Source: Lineus longissimus (taxonomy: Eukaryota; Nemertea; Pilidiophora; Heteronemertea; Lineidae). Taken from it: a stretch of 64,000 nucleotides of DNA. The notes under the pieces are model-generated. The model was not told the origin of the DNA and made no database searches. It worked only from the letters and a program-made list of their open reading frames with translations. This document shows, one piece after another, positions 25,501 through 37,500 of this stretch. Made by a program: the position numbers and the translations under genes. Positions within the stretch are counted from its first letter, which is position 1. The number at the start of each line of letters is the position of its first letter. The stretch lies in NCBI RefSeq assembly GCF_910592395.1, contig NC_088320.1:1736001-1800000 (forward strand), written 5' to 3'.

Positions 25501-28500
25501 AGCAGAGGTGAGATATTAGGAACATACTTTTTTGGTGTCCTGCTCAAGGACAGGTAGACGTACACAGTGATGCCTCCATTCCAAGTGTTGAACCCTTGAC
25601 ATCTGGATTGTGAGCACACAGTTGGGTGATCGCGGCACTTGCAATAGATAAAAAATGGAGCAACTGCTGGTTTTACAACCAGGCAAGCAATTTTGTCCTC
25701 CCTTTCTGCAAAAATAACTGCTGCAGGTCTCAGTGATAAAAGTTGATAGTTTGCGGGGCACTTTTACACATCGAGATAGGGGTATCTTTTGTTTTCTGAC
25801 AATGTGAGTAAATTCTTACCCACACTCCAATTCAAAGCAAAAGTATTTCGTGATTGGATGTTTGGCGTTCTGTAACGAACACGCAACTTGTTCGTCTTGC
25901 TGGCGTATTCATCGGGAAGGACATCGCCGTCTCGAACGCAGAATGTCTTGTCTGATATGGTGCGGCCTCTCTTGCCGATGTCTTGTACCTGCGGAGAAGA
26001 GAAATGATAGACAAACTCAGTTAAATGTTTCAAATTACACAAAACGCCTCCCACAATGGTTTTAGCGAGTTGGTGAGGAATCCCTTGCCAGTGTCAATTT
26101 CCTTCATAATGCTACAATTCATAACATCCCCCAGACTCTCTTGGATGGTGAAACATGAGCATGGACATCTTCCATTGAAAAGCACATACATTTCAATGGA
26201 ACTTTTGATATGCACCCGAACAAAGTTTATTCAAATGCGAAAATACTGCCCCGAGCAACTGTAAGCTTACCATGACAAATTCCTCCTTCTTGGAGCAATC
26301 AAATTTCATAGTGGTGAACTGGAGTTTAACATGGAACCCATAAGGCACCGTGATGTCCCAGATACATTCTGTCTGAGGCGTCAGGCCACTTCCCGATGGT
26401 TTTACAAGGGATCCATTTAGAGAATGCAGCACTCCACCACAACCTTGTATGAAAAAAGATGACTTAATTTCAATTCTTAAGGAAAAGTCAAGATGAAAGG
26501 ACTGTATGCTAGAAACAAAATTTGTTTAAATTGAGAGAATGTTATGCATTCAAGGCTGTAATTTGAGGCTATCCTGACCATTGTACCCTTTGGACATGAT
26601 AATAGCAGCTAAACATGTGGTCAAGAACAATGCATTTGATAGTACATTGTATCTGTATGACCCTACATATAGTAAGTTGGAATCAGTAACAATATGGCTG
26701 CCCCAGCACCATCTTAGCTTTCCGGATTTGATCCACAGCTGCCTCTGAGGCCATATTCAATTCTGAAACAAACCCATTAATACTCCCTTAAGGAATGAAC
26801 CACAAACAAACTTTTCGAATTCCTTCATTTTCACAAAAATGTGACCCGCTCTACCAAAACTAGGCGCTTGTCGCATCTGAACTTGACAGGTTGATACGGA
26901 CTTGTTGTTCATTTCCCTATTGTAGACCTTTTGTGAAATGTGACGAAATCAGTTTGAAATAGATTTCACAAAAGGTCTACAATAGGGAAATGAACAACAA
27001 GTCCGTATCAACCTGTCGAGTTCAGATGCGACAAGCGCCTAGTTTTGGTAGAGCGAGTCACAAATAGTAAACGACAGTTTAACTTACCTCCCGAGACAAA
27101 ACTGTACTGTAACTTGAATCCTTTAGCAGTTCGACTGTAGTCAGTATGGAACTCCAAACGCAGCTGGTTACTTTGAGATGTGAAATCCTTTGGCGTGTCA
27201 CTGCCACAGAACTTGCCAATAGAGGGCGATGTTGCAGATCCACCATTTAAGATTTTCAAAAAGTCTGCGGCGCATTTGCTATGCCCTTCAATTTCCATGT
27301 CTTGGAAGCTTATCTGCATAAGAAGACAATTTGTCATACTTAAGTTTCTGATAATGTTAAACTGCCAAACATTCGTGTCTCTTTATTTTGCGGTTCACAG
27401 TAAGAGGAGGGGCAGGGTGCTGTAGTGGTTAAGGTGTCAGATTCATAACCAAAACATTGTGCACTTCATACCCACTGCTGACACATCACTTGTCATCTTT
27501 GGTGAGCTACGACAGAGGAACATAAGACACATTTACAATGAACACCTACTTTGATCTGATATCCTTCAGGGGCCAATATCTCCCACGCACAGAAATCGTT
27601 ATCGTCGTATGCCCTTGGGTAATTAGGACTGGTAATGCTTCCCAAGTCTGTAGTGCGGAGGCCTCCACATCCTGCAATAATACGAAGCATCAGCATAAGC
27701 ATTTACTTTTAGTTTTTCAACTTAAATAGAAGATCTTCTTTTGCAAACTACATGTTAGAATGGTACTCAAAGCTGGTACTCAAAGCCTCTTGCACTGCTC
27801 TGAAGCATGCCATTGGTGTCACACCATGGGGCTCAATAAGGTCAAAAGGTTATGACTATGCACAGACACCATCATCATAAACAGCCAATCTACTATTGTT
27901 TATCTGTATCACTAGGTTTTAAGATTTCAGCAGGGTTTGATTGGTATGCATAAGGAACACAACCTAATGGGTATAACAAACTTACTTTGAATCCTCCAAG
28001 CGAGTTTGAATCCAACCATAGAGAGACTCGAATCAGTTCTGAATATCAGAGTGAGTTTCGGGCTCGGAGACACTAATGGCAGCTGAGTCCTATTCCCACA
28101 CAGGCGGTCAACGAGGCGGTCTTCTTGATTGGTTGCTGAAAAGAAACAGATGACAGTTTGTGATTCTAACCAGACTTTCCTTTAACATATTCACTGTCAC
28201 TTCCGATTGTTGATCGGGACTGACATGATTTGTGTTTCTGCCCTACTCGCGACACTCACGGAGTAAAATACTTTATAGGCCTACTTTTTCTTGTACTGAA
28301 CAAGATGCATTCTTCACTAATAACACAAAAAGTTTTTTTTTATCAATGATCTTTTATCAATGAATTGAGATGTACCATGGTTCAAAATTCTTTCAAAAAA
28401 CATTTTTGGGACTGATTATGTTTCTATCATATTGGTAGTCGAGTGGTGATTTTCTTTGGTTCAAAACTGTACTTACTTTCCACAATTTTCAAGTAATCAA

Positions 28501-31500
28501 AAGCACACGCCCAATGACTCTCCATCTCAAAGTCCATAAACTGCAAACTGATGGAGGAGTTAGCTTGATTCTGATTGGTTATTGTCCAGATGCACAGCTC
28601 ACTGTGGTTATAATAGCCAAGGTCGTAGTTCGGCGATGTTATTATGCTACCGTACTGGCCGCTCACCTCCCCTCCACACCCTGAAGCAATAAAATGGAAT
28701 AAAATATTTGTTAAAGTTTATTTTGAAAGCATCTACCTGAAATCAGAGTATGTTAAGTGAAAACAAAACAACACACACCCACCTCCCTGCTCAACGGTAT
28801 CCTTCACAAGCTACTCCAACTTTTTACTGGGAAAGGGTCTTGTGCTTTGATAGGCATATATTCTCAGACTTACATTAGGTTTCATTTAGAGTATTTACAG
28901 TGTGGACATGTGGCCAAGAAAACCAGTGTGGTGAGTGAAGGGTATTGTATGGACAGACCAACTGACACACCATTTGAATTAGATTCAAACGGTTTATCGC
29001 CATTTCGCCTACTATCATTTCGCCTACAGCCATTTCGCTTACCAAAAGATGCCATTTTGCCTACAGCCATTTCGCCTACCGTCATTTCGCCTACAGCCAT
29101 TTTGCCTACCTGCCATTTCGCCTATTTCTCATTTCGCCTACTTGCCATTTTGCCTACCCGCCATTTCGCCTACTCGCCATTTCACCTAGTGCCATTTCGC
29201 CTACATACAGAAAATGCCACTTCACATAATTCTGAATATTTTATTTGTTTTAAATCCTCTATATTGATGCCAGTATCAGTAAAAGTTATCAGGCCTTATA
29301 CCTACTGTTGCAGAGGATTTGCAAATCCACCACATTTATTTGGTATCTGTCAAAAATATATGTTTGGCCCTATGTAGGCCTACTGTAGCAGAGGATTGTA
29401 TCCCATTTCCCTTTTAGAGTCCCAATCATCATACACTAATTTGTTGTTGTTGAAGCTCTAATTTGGTTACTGGATTAATTACTGGATTAATTGGATCACT
29501 ATAAAGTGTGTCACACAACATAAGCAAACTAACTAATTTTCTGCTAATGTATAGTGACCGTACTCCTATCTGCCAGCTAAAAATTTGCCTCAAACTACCT
29601 CTGTTCAATACAAATATCCAGAAAGTCCTACTTTCCTTCCAATTCATAAAAAAACAAAAATAGCAGTAAAAGTAGGCGAAATGGCTAGTAGGCGAATTGA
29701 CAAGTAGGCAAAATGGCTAGCAGGCGAATTGACAAGTAGGCAAAATGGCTAGTAGGCGAAATGGGTAATAGGCGAAATGGTAATAGGCGAAATGGCTGTA
29801 GGCGAAATGGTATAGGCGAAATGGTATAGGCAAAATGATTGTAGGCGAAATGGCTGTAGGCGAAATGATTGTAGGCGAAATGGCGATACACCGATTCAAA
29901 CAGCGGTCATATACTGTTGGACCAATATACTTACGCGCTGGGTTATCTGACTTGTAAGTGGCCCTGAATCCACCATTAGACACAGAGCCATCCGTCTTGA
30001 AGATGACCGCCATGGCATTTGCCGACGACTCTATCACATCCGGAGTTTCGCTTCCGCAGAGTTTGGCGATGGTTGGTGCCTCTGCTATGATTCCATTGTT
30101 GACCTTCAAAAAGGGACATACCAAATGATGATAATGAGAATTATGAAAATTTTGCTTTAACATCTATCAGAGTTTTAGCCATCTAGCCCTATAGCGGTGA
30201 CGAAATGTGCTCTGCTAAAGGACGACGATGGATGCCACAGTATCGTATAAGCTCCCCAGAGGTGAGCTAAAAATCAAAATCATAATTGCAATTTCTGTGT
30301 TTACAGTGATTGACTTACCCTGACATGATCAAAATAACAGTTACCACCCTCTTCCAATTTGAAGTCATCAAAGGTCAAGGTTACTCGCCGACCTTGTTGC
30401 ACCTTGATGTTCCACGTACATACTCTCATATGTGGGTAGAGGCCAGGATAGTTGGGGGTAGCGATGACACCTGACGGTGTTACAAGCTCTCCTCCACATT
30501 CTGAAACACAAATCACTCATTAACACCTTCAAGAGGAAGCCTTTTTCAATGCTTTCCTGCGGGCAAGAGTTACACCCTTTTTGACCAGAAAGAAGCGATT
30601 TTTCTCAATGCAACCTACAACCATGATCACATGCGACATAAACCTAACCGAAAGCCCAGAGTAAGCCAAGTATTCAGAATTCAACAAAAGTTTTCTTATC
30701 CTCACCTGAAATGCCAGACTCAAACTTGAGCTTGAAACCATTTTTGCCGACCGTGTTGTCCGATTTAAACTTAATGTATGCATAGCTGTCTGAAGTGTCC
30801 CCTAAGGTTGGGACGGTCATGCCACAATACTTTCCAAAGAGTCGGCCTGAAAGTTTTATAGAAATTATTAAGATCGACGATATTTTTCATGTATGTACAC
30901 CTTTGACAAGAAGGCTCCACAAAAAGTTTCTATTGTAAAACAATCCGTAACAACATTTTCCCCGCGAGATTTGCAAAAAAATATGCATAAATGATGAAAC
31001 ACCTACCAGTAGCATTGTATTCACGAACTTCAACAAAATCCTTCGTACAGTTGTCGCTGCTGTCGATTTCAAAGTTGGTAAAGGTCAAGGTCAAATAATG
31101 GCCGGTCAGTCCAGAGATGTGCCACTCGCACTCCATGTTGCTAGGATATGTATGGGGGAAGTTGGGACTGCTGATGAAACCGTCTTTTCCACGGATTGTG
31201 CCACCACAGGTTGCTGGAAAGAAACGAGAGTTGATTAGGTAATCAACGTCCAGGAAAGCTGAAGGCAGTATAAAAAACAACCCATAATTGGCTGATAGCC
31301 AGCGGTGTTATTCATCAGGCTACGAGGCTCCTGCTCCAACCTAATCTATAACTCACCAATCTTATAAACTGCCTTGAATCCTTTCCTCGGTATACTGTCA
31401 TCTGTTGTGAACCGAATGTACAGAACGTTCCCAGATGACTTTATAGTTCCCGGAGATTCGCTGCCACAATATCGACCAAGCACAGGAGCGTTTTCAGTTC

Positions 31501-34500
31501 CGCCATCCCTGATCTCGATGCCGTCGAATTTACAGCTGGCGGATAAAAAGTTAATTGTATTAAGAGACTAGTTGACAGTGGAAGGGTATTTGACCTATGA
31601 TTGGAAGGTCCTGGGTTTGAGGCTTGGCCAAGGCCTCTCTGTACTCTCCAATGACTAGCATTAGCACTATTTAGAACTTACACTTAATGCTATTATGAAC
31701 TGACTACACTAATGATGCCATCCTGAATTGTTTATACTTACTCTCTGTGTTTCTCAATATCAAAATCCTGATCAAAATCAACCTGGACACCATCGCTAGA
31801 TGGCGCCGTAATGATCCAAATACAATCAATATTTGCCGGATAAGCCATGGGATAACCGTGCGACATGAATGTCCCTGACTGAACGTCGTTGGTTAGTGTA
31901 AGGCGGCCACCACACGTGATCAGGACCTCGCGATATGTTAGACTAAATCCTGGGCCACCAGGGGATGTTGGCGATGTAATGAAATTAAGGATGAGGCTGT
32001 TGCTTCTGGATTTCTCAGGAAGACTTGGTGTTGTACTGCCGCAGTATCGTCCATTGGTGGCGTTTCCTAGATACGGCGAGTCTGTGAATGCACCATCTGT
32101 AAGCTGTAGAGAAGAAAACAACTTGAAATGAATCGGAATCTTTTTTTGCAGGAGAGTCAGTCAAAAATTGACTTGAACCCTTCTAGCAAGGGTGGGGTTA
32201 AACTCTCCCAGCAAAAAGGCTGAATAGAATAGGCCTAGTGCTTTTCCAGTAAAAGATGTCATGCAAAAATTATGGAAGAGATAAAATGCTATGATTACCT
32301 GCAAATAGTCCTCACTACAACCAGTTGTACTACGGATATTAAAATTCGAAAACGACAGCGCCAACTTGCGTCCATTTGTGACCTGGATCGTCCATGTGCA
32401 GTTCTGATTCTTTCCATATGGGCTCGGAAAGTCCAGTGATTTAATTACTCCGACAGGAGATGTCATTAATCCGCCACATGTTGTCCGGACGTCTGCCATG
32501 AAGCCGATATCATTCAGGCCGACATCGGTGTAGAAACGGACCGTCATGACCGTAGAGGTTGATATGACTGCATCACCGCTGATTTTACGGCCACACAGTG
32601 AGGTGAGCTTGGGACTCTCCAAGCCATCACCTGAAAAGGAGAGTAAAGCAAGCGGTAAAAGTAATGGTTCAGTTGCTTTGTGTTGCTACTATATAGCACT
32701 TTCCAATTGGCAGATCCTGGATGATCTGTGCATAACGGCAACATTTATTTCCAGGTAAAAAAATGCAATGAAAATAGATATTTCAATGATATATTGGAAA
32801 CAGCACATGACATTGGAAGAAAAAAATCTTACCATCATAGAACTCAAGTTTGTCATAGAAGCATGATGGTGTACGCCCCTCAATACCAACTTGAGTGACA
32901 TTCACCCAAACTTTACTACCCTCGTCTGCCTCGATCTTCCAGACACAGTTTATACTGTTTGCGTAGTTACTAGGGTAACCGGGTGAGCTGAGGTTCTGGA
33001 CACGAGCGCTGGCCAACAGCGTCTCACCACAGGTGACTGTAAGATCAAATTATATACTATTAGATGCGGAGTTTGGGGGAGGGGGGATACAGCAGACTAT
33101 GGCAAACCTACAACAAGTGTAAAACACTGATTAATATAGAAATGGAACCTCCACTTGAAGAACATTGTAGCAAAGAATGCACTTCGTAGTCCAAAAATTT
33201 GGACGCAAATAAACTGAAAGATCATTAGTGCTCTTCAGACACTATCTGAACCACTTAGGATTTGAAGATTTCTGATGAACTTGGATTGCCCTGAGGGGTA
33301 CCCTAACAGCTTACCATTCATGCTACTCGGATTTCCAGGGCTACCCGTTGTCCGTACAGTCCCCTCATCGGTTGCTTCCCAGCGGAACAGGAAGCCATGG
33401 CCTTCTCGATTCCAATCCGAATGGAACTTGATATTAAGTTGATTCCCTGTCGAAAGAAAGGGCGGCTGCACCTCAGCTCCACAGAAGCTGTTGATAGTGG
33501 GGGCTTCGCTGGTGCCACCGTCTCTGAACTGAAACAGAATCAGAAGCATGAACATATGGTTTCTTCTCCTGTGTTCACTTCCATGAGCACATTGATAAAA
33601 GGAGAGGTTCTTCTGTACTCAAAGAGAAGCACTTGTTTGTTTCAAGAGAATATCTCTTACCGTTAAATAATCAAAGAAACACCGAGTATTACTTTCCAGG
33701 TCGATGTTTTCCAAGACAATCCGAATGCGTTTCCCAACTGCAACAGTAATGGTCCATTCGACATCTAACTTGTTTGGGTACAGTTTAGGGTAGTTTGGAG
33801 ATGCTATTTTTCCCGATTCGCCAGTTACCTCGCCACCATACACTGAAGTGAAATTATACAAATCGAGTTCAAATATCTTCTTCATCATTCTCATCACTGC
33901 ATCATAACCCTATTGGATTAGAGGTATGGAGTTCACTACAGGCTATCCATGCCCCTATGTGCCCTGGCATAGAGTAAAATAGACACTGAGGTACACAGGA
34001 CCACAGCTCTTAGTCTCATCCAGCCTACAGACTCTCATTAATTTATCTCATGGACAGGGTACAGGGTACAATATTTATAGTATTTGTACATCTGTCGACA
34101 TAACAACATTATCTAATATTCAGTGAGTATTTACGCAAATGCGATTACAAATTCACAAATTTCACTTCAATTTTCAAAGTTTGAACATATGGATTAGGCC
34201 TCCAATAGCTTACCGAGACTGTAGTAGAAATAGAATCCTGTGTGTGTCTGCCCTGACGGGACAGATCCGGACGATCGAAACCTCACCCACAACTTGTTAC
34301 TCGTAAAACTCATATTCGCCGGGATATCGGTGCCACAGAACCGCCATCTTTTTCTGCTTGAATCACCGCCATCACGGACGTCCAAGAAATCATCGTCACA
34401 ATCAGCCGTGGATGGGATATTAAAGTCTCTGGAATGACGAGGGAAATTGACATGTACCACTTGGAAGCCTTTATAGCAGAATAGTAGAACCTCCTTTTGC

Positions 34501-37500
34501 GGCTTGGGTACCCTTAGTGTGACATCCTCTCTATTGGCATTCATTGTACGTCACAGTGGTCAACAGCCATTTGAGTTTATCAGCCTAGTGCCTCCATATA
34601 TGAAGAGGGGACGAGTCCATTGAAACTACTCTCTGGACTCAGTCAGTCACATCTAATTCAAATTCAAAGCTTGGCTGAGGCAAATGAAGTAAAGCGACTT
34701 ACATAAGATCACAAAACAATGCGCAGTACTGGGTATTGAACCATGATGTTGAAATCAGTTGTCACCCCAACCAATATTACAACACACCTCTGTGTATTGT
34801 CTTACCTTGCCGATATCTGTACCCTACTACCAGGGGGACCTCCGATTGTCCAGATACATTCCCGATTAAGAGGGTAGCTGACGCCGTATTCTGGGCTGAC
34901 AAAGGCACCATGTTGTGATGTCAGATCACCCCCACAAGCTGAAACAAATAAGTATTTGCAAATCTTCATATACTGTAAGATCAGCTTAGACCTACACTCT
35001 TTGTGTATCCAAATTGACCGATGAGGCACATAGGTCCCTTAAGATCAAAGCCCATACCAGTTGATGTCTTGTGGGTCATTTGAGGTTCATGTTGTCATAA
35101 TAATTATTCTTTTGGCCAAATGCAGGTGAATTGAGATCTACATACCGCCGGCTGCTGATGTGTAAACTGCCCGGAATCCATGACCATGTGTCACATGGCT
35201 AACCTTATCAACAGAGAAGAATGCCACAGTGAGTGCCGAACCACGACTGGTGAAAGAGGGTGGAACCCGTTGACCACAGTATGAACCAATCAGAGGCGAA
35301 TATTCGTCATCGCCCTCGTGAACCTCAACGTGATCTGACGTACAGTCCTCCGACTGCTTAATGTCCATATAGGTAAAGGTCAAGGTCACTCGGTCACCTA
35401 TAAAAAGAGTAAAACATTTTCAATCAGGTTTATCGATGTTTTACATTGACTTGAAGAATAGAGAAGACTCAAAACGCGGCGCCATTTTGTTATAATCAAC
35501 ATACCAAGTTTCGGCCAGACCTCCAGAAGACACTTACCAGATCTTGGTGACTGTATGACCCATGTGCAGTTCTTATTCTGTGTGTATGCCTCAGGATAGT
35601 TAGGGGAGGTGATGGCACCGTCCGTACTTGCATCCCGCATCCCTCCACATCCTGTAATTTGAAATAATCAAATTCATTATTTGGTTTCAACTATGCTTAC
35701 TCTACTTAGTAAATACTTGACGACCTCAAACTTGACATATTTTAGGCATGAGCCACCAAGCACCTGCCTTTGACTTAACACAAATCACAGATCACAAACA
35801 CTTCTGTACCCAAAACGATGCTATTACATAATCCATACTAAAAAGGTCATCATTTTTACCTGTCGTGTACACAGCTTTGAATCCCTTGTCCGTCACTGAG
35901 CTATCAGACCTCATTCTGATATACAATTGGTTGCCGTGGGTGATCACACTGGAGTTTTCAGAGATGTTCGTGCCACACAACTTCTGGACAAGGCGTGAGT
36001 TTTGATCCGGTCCATCGTAAAACTGAAAGTTGGGCAGAAAACTGTGATTATTCCACCTTTCAACATATTGTGTCATCGTTCTTTTGTCCATCACTTTGCT
36101 AGAAGCAAAGACGTGAGATGACAACCCATAATTTCAGTCTAAATTAACACGACATGTCTTAAATCCAACTGTATAAGATTGGATTTAATACACACCAGTG
36201 AGTCGGTATCTGAGTGTCCAACTTCATTGCCAAGAGAGCTATATGCAAATCTGTTAAGGTCACAATCAAGCACTTTTCTCCTCGCAGTAGAACTCATCCC
36301 TCTTCTCAATGGTCTCCCTTGTTAATCTGGGTACAAAACAGAGGTCACCTCCAGTATCAAAGATAAGTAGAACTCATCCCCAGTAGAACTCATCCCGCTT
36401 CTCAATGGTCTCCCTTGTTAATCTGGGTACAAAACAGAGGTCACCTCCAGTATCAAAGATTAGTAGAACTCATCCCCAGTAGAACTCATCCCTCTTCTCA
36501 ATGGTCTCCCTTGTTAATCTGGGTACAAAACAGAGGTCACCTCCAGTATCAAAGATAAGTAGAACTCATCCCCAGTAGAACTCATCCCTCTTCTCAATGG
36601 TCTCCCTTGTTAATCTGGGTACAAAACAGAGGTCACCTCCAGTATCAAAGATAAGTAGAACTCATCCCCAGTCGAACTCATCCCTCTTCTCAATGGTCTA
36701 CCTTGTTAATCTGGGTACAAAACAGAGGTCACCTCCAGTATCAAAGATAAAAGAAAATCACTTACAGCCACAAAGTCATATTTGCATTGTTCCGATCCTG
36801 AAGATGTCACTTCCATAGCAAAATCTTCAACGACCATCTCAATGTTTGCGTTTTCTTTGACGGTGATCATCCAAGAGCAATCTGTATTGTGTGGGTAATC
36901 GCCGGGGTAGTTGGGCGATAGCAGGGTACCACTTATGGTGGTGAAATTACCGCCACAACCTGGGTAACACAAAAAGAAGATTAGCCCACCAGCTCAAGGA
37001 CAAAGTGAGGTTCCTCTTCACTCAGCCAGGTAAAGAGACATCCTAACTAAAGCCACAAGGAGGCAAGGACTGACCTTGTGCAGACTGTCCGCTAAATGCC
37101 AACGCAGGGCTAACAACGTGAATAACAACCTGAATCACGATTGACAAAAATTAAAATACTGAAGAACACCTACCACCAACGATTCCTTTGTAGCTGGCCT
37201 TAAATCCACGGCCGTTGTTCCCTGACTGGACAAAGAATCGTACAAAAATGTTATTCCCTGTACTTGTTACCTTCTGTGCTTTCGTCGTTGTGTGACACAG
37301 CTTCGTCAAGCTTGGTGCCAACTGGTCAGGTCCACCAAACACCTGAGAAGGAAACACAGTCATGGATAAGAGAAGGCGTACCACTACAACAAAAACTTCA
37401 GGCTGCCAAGCAGCTGAACATCTGTATTACACATTCTATCCAGTCCAAATTAAGCAGGAGATCTTCATCCAGCAAATAGTGCTCTGTACTCATGAAGCAA

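Noticed and set aside
28757-29377. 206-codon open frame
   Set aside because: It runs through the tandem-repeat arm of the foldback element, antisense to cubilin.
36597-36818. Plus-strand open frame with repeated [10 protein letters not shown]
   Set aside because: Artefact of the 96-bp intronic repeat, also a multiple of three.
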